The position numbers were made by a program, and so were the translations under genes. Below, piece by piece: positions 35,033-43,462 of a DNA stretch of 49,360 nt. The stretch comes from Candidatus Uhrbacteria bacterium RIFCSPHIGHO2_01_FULL_63_20 (lineage in GTDB: Bacteria > Patescibacteriota > Patescibacteriia > UBA9934 > GWF2-40-263). Each line of letters starts with the position of its first letter. Position 1 is the stretch's first letter. The stretch lies in contig MGDT01000006.1 in the NCBI GenBank assembly GCA_001791045.1, positions 44,957-94,316 on the forward strand, in the 5' to 3' direction. The notes beneath the pieces are model-generated. The model searched no databases. It saw only the letters and a list, made by a program, of their open reading frames with translations, and was not told the origin of the DNA.

Positions 35033-35530
35033 ATGGCAAAGACTCGTGCCCAAAAGGAGGAAATGCTCTCCGGGCTCGTCGACAAGCTCGGCCGCATGAA
35101 GGCGGCGGTGTTCACCTCGATCGCGGGGTACACCATGACCGACGCGGACGCGCTGCGCGCCAAGGGGCGGGAGCAGGGCGTCGAGCTCACGGTCGCGAAG
35201 AAGACGCTGCTTTCCAAGGCGCTCGAGCAGAAAGGGCTTGTGCCCGAGAAAGGCATGCTCCAGGGTTCCATCCTCGCCACCTTCGGGATGGACGACGAGG
35301 TCGCTCCGGCGAAACTCGTCTCGGACCTGTCGAAAGGCAAGGACAAGGAGGGGATCAAGATCGTGGGAGGGATCCTGGAAGGGAAGTTCGTGGGACCGGA
35401 GGCCGTGTCCGCGCTCGCGAAGCTCGTGAGCAAGCATCATCAGCAGGGCCGCGTCGTGGGCACCATGTACGCTCCGGTTTCCGCCTTCGTGCGCGTGTTG
35501 GAGGCGATTCGTGCGAAGCAGGCAGCTTAA
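35033..35530 (+). CDS. rplJ: 50S ribosomal protein L10
   Basis: KTRAQKEEMLSGLVDKL, ELTVAKKTLLSKAL; position before rplL. Confidence 0.9.
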   Translation: MAKTRAQKEEMLSGLVDKLGRMKAAVFTSIAGYTMTDADALRAKGREQGVELTVAKKTLLSKALEQKGLVPEKGMLQGSILATFGMDDEVAPAKLVSDLSKGKDKEGIKIVGGILEGKFVGPEAVSALAKLVSKHHQQGRVVGTMYAPVSAFVRVLEAIRAKQAA

Positions 35531-35533
35531 TTA

Positions 35534-35608
35534 ACGTACCGTAGTACGTAGGAGGTAGTACGTAGGGAAGGCCTGCATGCTACGCACTACGCACTACCAA
35601 CTACGCAC
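35534..35608. repeat. Opposed heptad arrays between rplJ and rplL
   Basis: GTAGTAC/GTAGGAG/GTAGTAC/GTAGGGA (35541-35568) and CTACGCA/CTACGCA/CTACCAA/CTACGCA (35580-35607), forming a potential hairpin. Confidence 0.85.
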
Positions 35609-35615
35609 TCTACTT

Positions 35616-36014
35616 ATGTCAGACGAAGTGAAAACCGAGGTCCCGGCGAAGTTCGCCTCCCTCGTGAGCGAGATCGAGAAGATGTCCGTGATCGACCTCG
35701 CGGAACTCGTGAAGGTGCTGGAAGCCAAGTTCGGCGTGTCCGCCGCCCCGGCCATGGTGATGGCCGCCGGTGGCGCCGGTGGCGCGGCCGCCGCGGAGGA
35801 AAAAACCTCGTTCGACGTCGAGCTCACCGCCGCGGGCCCGAACAAGATCAATGCGATCAAAGCCGTGCGCGAGATCACGGGCCTGGGCCTCAAGGAAGCC
35901 AAGGACATCGTGGACGCCGCCCCCAAGGTGGTGAAGGCCGGTGCCGCCAAGGCCGAGGCCGACGAGATGAAGAAGAAGCTCGAGGAAGCCGGCGCCCAGG
36001 TCACCCTGAAGTAA
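35616..36014 (+). CDS. rplL: 50S ribosomal protein L7/L12
   Basis: [58 protein letters not shown]. Confidence 0.97.
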   Translation: MSDEVKTEVPAKFASLVSEIEKMSVIDLAELVKVLEAKFGVSAAPAMVMAAGGAGGAAAAEEKTSFDVELTAAGPNKINAIKAVREITGLGLKEAKDIVDAAPKVVKAGAAKAEADEMKKKLEEAGAQVTLK

Positions 36015-36020
36015 GGATTT

Positions 36021-36050
36021 AAAAATACCTTGCGGTCGCAAGGTATTTTT
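36021..36050. terminator. Bidirectional terminator AAAAATACCTTGCG-gt-CGCAAGGTATTTTT
   Basis: 14-bp perfect inverted repeat between convergent genes. Confidence 0.93.
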
Positions 36051-36056
36051 ATTCGC

Positions 36057-38216
36057 CTATTGTCCTGTGCGGAAGCCGTAGAGCGCGTCGGGGGTGAGCA
36101 CGTAGATGGTCTGCGCGGTCTCGTCCACGAGGAGGTCGGTGGCGTCCGTGAAGGCGTCGGCCACGTATTGGGTGAGGAGCGCGCCGTTTTCCTTGGCGAA
36201 CACCATCACGCGTTTCTGGGCGGGCTCGAGCACGTACACGCGGTCGCTCTCGAGGTCGGTCCACAGGTCGAGCGCGTCGGTCATGGCCGGCTCCACCTCG
36301 GAGGCGTCCCACCCGCTTTGCCCGCTGCTCACGAACCGGACCGGTCCCGTGGGGAGCAGCACGAACACGCTTCCGTCCACGGCGAGGCTGCGCGCGTCGG
36401 CAAGGGGGGTCGTCTTGGATCGGATCCATCCGGTGGGGGAGCCGAATCCGGACGCGGTGGCGTTGAACCGTTGCACCTGCGTGTCGGTTGGTGAGGATTC
36501 GAGCACGTACAGCCGGTCGCCGTACGCGGCCACGTCCTTCCAGTCGTTGCCCGCGTCCGGCAGGAGGTCGGTCACGCGCATATGCAGGAGCTCGGGGTCG
36601 AACAGCGAGATTCCCGGACGGTCGTCGAGGAAATACGCGGCCGTCTCGTCGGCGGACGCTTCCCGTGCCGCGCCGACCGAGGCGTCGGGAAGGGGGAGCG
36701 CGGTCGCGGTCTTCCCGACCGGATCCACGCGCACCACCTCGCGTGCGGCCGTGAACGCGTACAGGTTGGTTCCCACTTTCACGAGCGCGCGCGCGCCTTC
36801 AAGCGACGCGAAGCGCGGCAAGTCGGAGAGGCGCACCACGTGGCGGAGCTGGTCGAGCGCGGCTTCGATGTCGGATACGATCTTCGCGACCGCCTCTTGG
36901 CGTTCACGGGTGGCGGCGGCGACGGAGGCAAGCGTGGTGAGCGCCTCGGTGTAGAGGACGCGCGCGCGGTCCTCGTCGCGGTAGATGGCCGCGGCGGCGG
37001 CTTCCTCGCGCAGCTCCGACGCCGCGGCGAGGCGCGTCTCGAACGCGGCGTCGTCCGCATGCCGCGCTCGCGCGCTCGACAGCACCGAGATGCTCACCCC
37101 GAAGGCGACGAGCACGACGACGGCGGCCAGCGCGAGGTATCGGCTGGAGTTCGGCACGCTTCCGGCGCGGCGCAGCCATCCGCGCGCCACCTCGTCGGCG
37201 CGCAGGCGCGTTTCCCGCACGATGCGGGCGCGTCCGTCGGCGCGCGTCACGTCCACCGTGGCCCGGCCCGTCCAGAGCCCGGCGGCGACGAGAGCTTTCC
37301 CGGCGCCGAGCAGGCCGTGCACCACCCGCGACAAGGAGCGCGGGCGCGGAGCATCGGAGGCGGGGGCGCGCCGGAAGACGCGCTGCCAAAGTGACAGGAG
37401 CAGCGAGGCGTTCGGGGCCTGGTCCTCGATGAGCCGTCGCGTCTCCTCCCGCGAGGCGGCCAGCGTGGAGAGCGAAACCTCGGATTTCGGCTTGGCTTGG
37501 GTCGTCTCCGGCTCATCGGCTTCCACGCGCAGCACGAGCACGGACAGGACGTCGTTGAAGGCGAAATATTGGCGGATACGCGCCGCGGCGCCGGCGGGGG
37601 GAAGGGTCGAGAGGATGGCGCACAGCTCGTCGTTACCCACGGCCGGGGCCAGGTCCTTGCTCGCCACGCAAAACACGTCGCCCGGATGGAGCGATCCGTC
37701 GAGAACGACCGCGAACGGCTTTTCCCAGGTCGGGAGCGCTTGTTCGGTGTGGATGCCGCGCGACAGGTTGAACACCTGGTACCGCTGGTCAGGGGTCCGG
37801 TGGAGGAACAGGGCGGCCAGGTCTCCGGTGCCGGACAGGTACATCTCCTCCTCGCAGGCGATCCCGACCAGCGCGTGGAACTCCTTGATGGGGAGCGACC
37901 ACTCGGTGGCGCGCACCAGCTCCGAGACGCTCGCGTTGAGCGAGGAGAGGAACTCCTCGAAGCGGTGCTGCGCATGGTCGCCCGCCCCGAATGACGCCGA
38001 AAGCCTCTGTACCTGCTCCTCGACCGTGCGGCACAGGAGGTTCGCGTCCGGGGACGGGCGTTTGAGGCGCGCGAGGCACAACGCGAACACGAACCCGTCC
38101 CGGCCCGAGAGCGGCCAAAGCGTCGTGCGGGGGGCCGCGGGGGAGGGGCTCGGGTCGGCATAGGTGCCGGCCTTGAGCCTCGTGTTCGGTTCCATGCTTG
38201 CCGGTTTTTCTCGCAT
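36057..38216 (-). CDS. Large membrane protein: N-terminal PP2C-like region, TM helix, C-terminal propeller-like region
   Basis: SGTGDLAALFLHR and LHPGDVFCVASKDL resemble PPM-fold elements; single TM SRYLALAAVVVLVAFGVSISVL; repetitive DGSVFVLLPTG/RVYVLEPAQKRV/TIYVLTPD strands. Start uncertain (38216 or 38195). Confidence 0.6.
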   Translation of the reverse strand: MREKPASMEPNTRLKAGTYADPSPSPAAPRTTLWPLSGRDGFVFALCLARLKRPSPDANLLCRTVEEQVQRLSASFGAGDHAQHRFEEFLSSLNASVSELVRATEWSLPIKEFHALVGIACEEEMYLSGTGDLAALFLHRTPDQRYQVFNLSRGIHTEQALPTWEKPFAVVLDGSLHPGDVFCVASKDLAPAVGNDELCAILSTLPPAGAAARIRQYFAFNDVLSVLVLRVEADEPETTQAKPKSEVSLSTLAASREETRRLIEDQAPNASLLLSLWQRVFRRAPASDAPRPRSLSRVVHGLLGAGKALVAAGLWTGRATVDVTRADGRARIVRETRLRADEVARGWLRRAGSVPNSSRYLALAAVVVLVAFGVSISVLSSARARHADDAAFETRLAAASELREEAAAAAIYRDEDRARVLYTEALTTLASVAAATRERQEAVAKIVSDIEAALDQLRHVVRLSDLPRFASLEGARALVKVGTNLYAFTAAREVVRVDPVGKTATALPLPDASVGAAREASADETAAYFLDDRPGISLFDPELLHMRVTDLLPDAGNDWKDVAAYGDRLYVLESSPTDTQVQRFNATASGFGSPTGWIRSKTTPLADARSLAVDGSVFVLLPTGPVRFVSSGQSGWDASEVEPAMTDALDLWTDLESDRVYVLEPAQKRVMVFAKENGALLTQYVADAFTDATDLLVDETAQTIYVLTPDALYGFRTGQ

Positions 38217-38261
38217 GTGTAAGATTATACCCGACATTGGACGAGCGGCAACGGACCCCTG

Positions 38262-38885
38262 ATGATTCCTGATGTGAGTGGCCAAGAATTCAAGCTTGAA
38301 CAGTTGTTTGGCTCAAAGACACGTGCGCGGCTGCTCGGGTTGTTTTTGATGAATCCCGAGAAGGCCTACTTCGTGCGGGAGCTTACGAGGAAGATCGACG
38401 CGCAGCTCAATTCGGTGCGAAGGGAACTGAAAAACCTGGTGGAGCTCGGGTTGGTGGTCGAGAAGGCGGGCACGGCCGGAGCACGCCCTGGCGCGACGCT
38501 CGCCGAGAAGAAAAAGTACTACGCGGTCAACATGGATTTCGTGCTGTGTGACGACCTGCGCTCCATGTTCAAGAAGATGCAGATCCTGCTGAAGAAGTAT
38601 CTTGTTCAGGAGCTGGAGAAGCGAGGCAACGTGGAATACTTCGCGTTCACCGGACGGTTCGTGGAACGCAGCGACGTGCCCACCGACATCGTGATCGTCG
38701 GGTCCATCGATCCCGCCGAGCTCCAGCGATCCATCGTGCAGTTCGAGGGGGACTTGGGCCACGAGATCAACTACACATTGCTTCCCAAGGAGGAGTTCCT
38801 GTACCGCCGACAGGTCGCCGACCGGTTCCTCATGTCCATCTTGGGCGGGGAAAAGGTGGTGATGATCAACCGCTTGGGGGTATGA
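38262..38885 (+). CDS. Winged-helix regulator with nucleotidyltransferase-like C-terminal domain
   Basis: GSKTRARLLGLFLMNPEKAYFVRELTRKIDAQLNSVRRELKNLVELGLV. Confidence 0.7.
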   Translation: MIPDVSGQEFKLEQLFGSKTRARLLGLFLMNPEKAYFVRELTRKIDAQLNSVRRELKNLVELGLVVEKAGTAGARPGATLAEKKKYYAVNMDFVLCDDLRSMFKKMQILLKKYLVQELEKRGNVEYFAFTGRFVERSDVPTDIVIVGSIDPAELQRSIVQFEGDLGHEINYTLLPKEEFLYRRQVADRFLMSILGGEKVVMINRLGV

Positions 38886-39277
38886 AGGCGCTTGCCATCC
38901 TGGCCCAGGACATCAACCGCCTGACCGTCGGGTGGGTGGAAGACGGGGGATTGGTACGCGAAACCGAGTTTGCATCCGGGCCCGAGAGCTGTTTGTCCTC
39001 GATCGATCGGTTCCTCAAGGAACAGGGCCGTTCCATCGACGAGGCGGAAGCGGTGCTGGTGGTGAACGGACCGGGCGCATTCACGGCGATCCGCGCGTCG
39101 ACCACGCTCGCGAACGCCATCGCGTTCGCCCGTTCCATTCCGGTCCATACGGCGGAAAACCCGACCCGATTGCCGTTGCGTGAGCTGGTGGCGGCCGGCG
39201 CGTTCCGCCCGGGGAACGGGTATGCCGTCCCCGTGTACGACCGTCCGCCGCACATCACCCTCCCGAAACGGGTGTGA
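38882..39277 (+). CDS. tsaB: TsaB-like protein, short form
   Basis: VVNGPGAFTAIRASTTLANAIAFA corresponds to the TsaB GPGSFTGLR motif; only 131 aa. Confidence 0.65.
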   Translation: MKALAILAQDINRLTVGWVEDGGLVRETEFASGPESCLSSIDRFLKEQGRSIDEAEAVLVVNGPGAFTAIRASTTLANAIAFARSIPVHTAENPTRLPLRELVAAGAFRPGNGYAVPVYDRPPHITLPKRV

Positions 39278-39356
39278 ACAACTCCCTTGCGCACAGCCCG
39301 TAATAGGGATATAGCTGGTAGCACAGACCCCTTCTAATCACCCAATCGTCCGTCTT

Positions 39357-40037
39357 ATGACGCCGACCGTGAACGTGTTCCAGGATTCATTACTCAGCCT
39401 TTGGGACGAAATCCTCGTCTCGCTCCCGAACGTGCTGGCCGCCGTCGTGGTGTTCGTGGCCGGTCTCGTGGTCGCGGCCGTGCTCTCCCGCATCGTGGAG
39501 AAGGCCGTGGAGCTCCTGCGCCTCGACGATCTCGTCTCGCGCCTCGATCTCAAGGCCGCGCTCGAGCGCGTCGGGCTGCGCCTGCACGTGGGGCACCTGC
39601 TTGGATGGATCGTGCGGTGGTTCTTCGTCATCGTGTCGCTCATCGCGGCGACCGACATCCTGGGCTGGGAACAGGTCACCGATTACCTGAAGCAGGTGGT
39701 GCTCTACGTCCCGAACGTGATCATCGCGGTGATCATCCTGCTCGCCGGGATCCTGCTCGCGAACTTCGTGCGCAACGTGGTGAAGTCGGCCGTGGAAGCC
39801 GCGCAGCTCTCGAGCGCCGATTTCCTCTCCGGCATCGCCAAGTGGGCCATCCTCGTGTTCAGCTTCATGGCGGCGTTGGTACAGCTGCAGATCGCGACCG
39901 CGATCATCAACACGCTGTTCACGGGCCTCGTGGCCATGCTCGCGCTTTCCGGCGGCCTCGCCTTCGGCCTGGGCGGCAAGGAACACGCCAACCGCGTCCT
40001 CGAGCGCTTGCGCCGCGACCTCTCGAGCGAACGGTAG
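39357..40037 (+). CDS. Conserved TM-helix / mechanosensitive-channel-like membrane protein
   Basis: Repeated TM helices; LALSGGLAFGLGGKEHANRVLERL. Confidence 0.75.
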   Translation: MTPTVNVFQDSLLSLWDEILVSLPNVLAAVVVFVAGLVVAAVLSRIVEKAVELLRLDDLVSRLDLKAALERVGLRLHVGHLLGWIVRWFFVIVSLIAATDILGWEQVTDYLKQVVLYVPNVIIAVIILLAGILLANFVRNVVKSAVEAAQLSSADFLSGIAKWAILVFSFMAALVQLQIATAIINTLFTGLVAMLALSGGLAFGLGGKEHANRVLERLRRDLSSER

Positions 40038-40048
40038 GAAATCAAAGG

Positions 40049-40102
40049 CCGCCCCGGGCTCTCCCGACCGAAGCGTCGGGATTGATTCCGGGGCGGTTTT
40101 TT
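40049..40102 (+). terminator. Terminator CCGCCCCGG...CCGGGGCGG-TTTTTT with internal hairpin CCCGAC...GTCGGG
   Basis: 9-bp outer stem, 6-bp inner stem, T6. Confidence 0.85.
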
Positions 40103-40120
40103 GCTAAGGTTTCCCCCGAT

Positions 40121-41608
40121 ATGGACGGCTTTTACGGGTACAAATATGGCCGGATGCGCTTCTGGGAGATTCTCCCCGGATCGCTCGTGTGGAGCACCTT
40201 CTTTTTGGGCGTCGCGCTGTCGTTCTTCGCCCCGGTGTACGTGGTGGTGTTCATCATCGTGTTCGACCTGTACTGGTTCTTCCGCGTCGCCTACTTCGTC
40301 ATCTTCCTGTTCGTGGCCTGGATCGCGGTGCGCCGGGCCGGGAAGGTGGACTGGGCCGCGCGCGTGCGCGAGGTCGCCGGATCGGACCGCGTGCATCACC
40401 TGGTGTTCCTGCCGACCTACAAGGAAGAACTGCCGGTCATCCGCTCGACGTTCCGGTCGTTCCTGTCCGCGCACGCGTCGCACGAGCGCATGATCGTCGT
40501 GCTCGCCGGCGAGGAACGCGACGCGGTCCGCTTCCGCAAGAACGCGGCCGCGATCGAGCGCGAGTTCGGTCACCGGTTCAAGAAGATCATCGTGACCGAA
40601 CACCCCCAAGGGCTCCCGGATGAGATCCCCGGAAAGGGGTCCAACCTCGCTTGGGCGGGCCGTCGCGTCGCCGAGGTGCTCGAGGCCGAATTCCCGGACG
40701 TGAAGGACGAGGACGTGGTGGTGTCCGCGTTCGACGTGGACACGGTGGTGCATCCGCAGTATTTCGCCTACCTCACGTACTTGTATCGCACCGTCCCGAA
40801 TCCCACGCGAACGAGCTACCAGCCGGTGGCGCTCTTTTCGAACACCATCTGGACCGCGCCCGCGCCGGTGCGCATCGCCGCGTTCGGCACCACCTTCTGG
40901 CTCATGGGCGAGCTCGCGCGTCCCGAACGGCTGTGGACTTTTTCGAGCCACTCCATGCCCTGGGTGATGCTCAAGGACGTGGGGTTCTGGCAAAGGGACA
41001 TCGTGAGCGAGGACAGCCGCATCTTCCTGCAGGCGTTCGTGCACTATCACGGCGACTACCGCGTCACTCCCATGTACCTGCCGGTGTCCATGGACACGGT
41101 GGCCGGGAAGACCTATCTTGAGTCGCTCAAGGCCCTGTACAAGCAGCAGCGCCGATGGGCCTGGGGGGTCGAGCACTTGCCGGCCATGGTCGCGGCGTTC
41201 TCACGGGAGAAGCGCATCCCGTTCTCGAAGAAGTTCCGTTACCTCTTCAACCACCTGGAAGGGATGTACACCTGGGCGACGGCCCCGCTGCTCATCTTCC
41301 TGCTGGGCCAGCTCCCGCTCGCCCTCGTGCGCGATCCCGACGCGCTCATCCAAGCGGCGCCGTTCACCTTGCAGCAGATCATGCAGCTCGCCATGGCCGG
41401 CGTGTTCGTGTCCGGCATCCTGTCGCTCACTTTGCTTCCGCCACGGCCCAAGACCGTGAAGGGATGGGCGTGGCTCGTCATGATCGCGCAGTGGATGCTC
41501 CTCCCGGTCACGTTCATCGCGTTCGGCGCGCTGCCGGCCATCGACGCGCAGACGCGCTTCCTGCTCGGCAGATACCTCGGGTTCAACGTCACGAAGAAGG
41601 GCCGGTGA
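40121..41608 (+). CDS. Membrane glycosyltransferase, family 2-like
   Basis: VFLPTYKEE, VVSAFDVDTVVHPQYF, QQRRWAWGVEHLP; multiple TM segments. Confidence 0.75.
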   Translation: MDGFYGYKYGRMRFWEILPGSLVWSTFFLGVALSFFAPVYVVVFIIVFDLYWFFRVAYFVIFLFVAWIAVRRAGKVDWAARVREVAGSDRVHHLVFLPTYKEELPVIRSTFRSFLSAHASHERMIVVLAGEERDAVRFRKNAAAIEREFGHRFKKIIVTEHPQGLPDEIPGKGSNLAWAGRRVAEVLEAEFPDVKDEDVVVSAFDVDTVVHPQYFAYLTYLYRTVPNPTRTSYQPVALFSNTIWTAPAPVRIAAFGTTFWLMGELARPERLWTFSSHSMPWVMLKDVGFWQRDIVSEDSRIFLQAFVHYHGDYRVTPMYLPVSMDTVAGKTYLESLKALYKQQRRWAWGVEHLPAMVAAFSREKRIPFSKKFRYLFNHLEGMYTWATAPLLIFLLGQLPLALVRDPDALIQAAPFTLQQIMQLAMAGVFVSGILSLTLLPPRPKTVKGWAWLVMIAQWMLLPVTFIAFGALPAIDAQTRFLLGRYLGFNVTKKGR

Positions 41609-41609
41609 T

Positions 41610-42656
41610 ATGGCTAGGGCGCAGGTCACCATCGTCGCTTGGAACAGCCTTCGGTACCTGCCGGAACTGTTGGATTCGCTTTCCGCGCAGACGTTCAAGG
41701 ACTTCCAGGTGCTGATCGTGGACAACGCGAGCACCGACGGGACGAACGCGTACCTGCGCGCCCATCATCCGGACGCCACCACCATCCTGAACGCGCGCAA
41801 CCTCGGGTTCGCGGCCGCGCACAACCAGGGGATCCGCTACGCGATGCAGCGCTGGAGCCCCGACGAACGCGCCATGCGTTACGTGCTCGTGACCAACCCC
41901 GACGCCATCCTCGAACCCGATTACCTCGAACGCGTCGTCGCGGAAGCCGACGCGCACCCCGGACTCGGGAGCGTCGGCGGGAAGCTGCTTCGCGCGTTCG
42001 GGGAACCTCGTGAAGAAGAAGGGGTGCGCGAGACCATGAAGAGCGACCTCATCGATTCCACCGGGTTGCGCGCCACCCGCGGGCGGTCCTTCGCCGATCG
42101 CGGGGCGGGGGAAGTGGATCGGGGCCAGTACGACCAGGCACGCGGCGTGTTCGGCGTCTCGGGGGCGCTCGCGCTGTATCGCGCGAGCGCGCTTGAGGAG
42201 GCCAAGACCGGAGAGGAGTATTTCGACGCCGACTTCTTCGCCTACAAGGAAGACGTGGATCTCGCGTGGCGGCTGCGCCTGCTCGGGTGGGGCTCGCGGT
42301 TCCTCCCCGAGGCCAAGGCGTACCATCATCGCGGGGTGTACGGGACCGAGAAGGCGGGGTTCCTCTCGCGGCTGCGTGAACGGCGCGCGCGTTCGGTCAC
42401 GCGCTCCTCGTATTCCGCGCGCAATCACTGGTGGCTGCTCATGAAGAACGAACTCGCGTTGAACGCGCTCATCGCGCTCCCGTGGATCAGCGCGCGGGAG
42501 CTCTCCCGCGTCGGCTACGTGGCCCTGTTGGAGACGCGTACGCTCGGCGCGTTCTTCGCGTCCGTCTTCGGGATCCCGAGGATGTGGCGCAAACGCCGTG
42601 AGATCATGCGTCGCCGCAAGGCGAGCGCCTCGGAGATGCGGAGCTGGTTCGTATGA
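41610..42656 (+). CDS. GT2-family glycosyltransferase
   Basis: VTIVAWNSLRYLPELLDSLSAQTFKDFQVLIVDNASTDGT. Confidence 0.88.
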   Translation: MARAQVTIVAWNSLRYLPELLDSLSAQTFKDFQVLIVDNASTDGTNAYLRAHHPDATTILNARNLGFAAAHNQGIRYAMQRWSPDERAMRYVLVTNPDAILEPDYLERVVAEADAHPGLGSVGGKLLRAFGEPREEEGVRETMKSDLIDSTGLRATRGRSFADRGAGEVDRGQYDQARGVFGVSGALALYRASALEEAKTGEEYFDADFFAYKEDVDLAWRLRLLGWGSRFLPEAKAYHHRGVYGTEKAGFLSRLRERRARSVTRSSYSARNHWWLLMKNELALNALIALPWISARELSRVGYVALLETRTLGAFFASVFGIPRMWRKRREIMRRRKASASEMRSWFV

Positions 42657-43462
42657 CGGACGTTTCCATCCTCATCGTGCACTACAACACCCCGCTGTTG
42701 CTTCGGCAGACGCTCTTGGGGATCCGCCGCGCGGCTCCGCAGGTGCGTTACGAGGTAATCGTGGTGGACAACAACCCAGCCTGCCGCGTGGAGGAGGCCG
42801 TACGGCGCGAGTTCCCGGAGGTGCGCGTGCTCGTTGCCCCGCGTAACCTTGGATTCGGGGCCGGGATGAACCTGGCGATTCCCTCTTCGCGCGGCCGGTA
42901 CCTGTTCGTGTTCAATCCCGACATCGCGATGACGTCGGGGAGCCTCGAGGAGCTGGTACGGTTCATGGACGCCTCGCCGACGGTGGGGATGTGCGGGCCG
43001 CAGTTGTTGCATCCGGACGGATCGGTGCAGGCGAGCTGTTTCCGGTTCATGGATCCCGAGGTGATCGCCTGGCGCCGGCTGCCGGGAGCCTCCCGTTTCC
43101 CTCGCGCCCGCCGCGTGCTGGACGCCTACGTGATGGCCGACTGGGATCATGCGGACACGCGCGAAGTGGATTACCTGCTTGGCGCGTCGATGTTCGCGCG
43201 CCGCGAAGCCGTGGATGAGGTCGGCGGGTTCGATCCGGCGTTCTTCGTGTACTTCGAGGACCAGGATTGGTGCCGTCGCTTTTGGGAAGCCGGATGGAAG
43301 GTGGCGTATCACCCGCTTTCGCGCATGGTGCATTACCACCGTCGTGAGACCGCGGAAGGATCGCTCCTGAAGCAGATCCTCAATCCGCTCACCCGCGTGC
43401 AGCTCAAGAGTGCGCTATACTACTATCGTAAATGGAGGGGGAAACATGTCCCACAGCGCTAA
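42653..43462 (+). CDS. GT2-family glycosyltransferase (rhamnosyltransferase-like)
   Basis: VSILIVHYNTPLLLRQTL, VVDNN, LFVFNPDIAM, FDPAFFVYFEDQDWCRR. Confidence 0.9.
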   Translation: MTDVSILIVHYNTPLLLRQTLLGIRRAAPQVRYEVIVVDNNPACRVEEAVRREFPEVRVLVAPRNLGFGAGMNLAIPSSRGRYLFVFNPDIAMTSGSLEELVRFMDASPTVGMCGPQLLHPDGSVQASCFRFMDPEVIAWRRLPGASRFPRARRVLDAYVMADWDHADTREVDYLLGASMFARREAVDEVGGFDPAFFVYFEDQDWCRRFWEAGWKVAYHPLSRMVHYHRRETAEGSLLKQILNPLTRVQLKSALYYYRKWRGKHVPQR

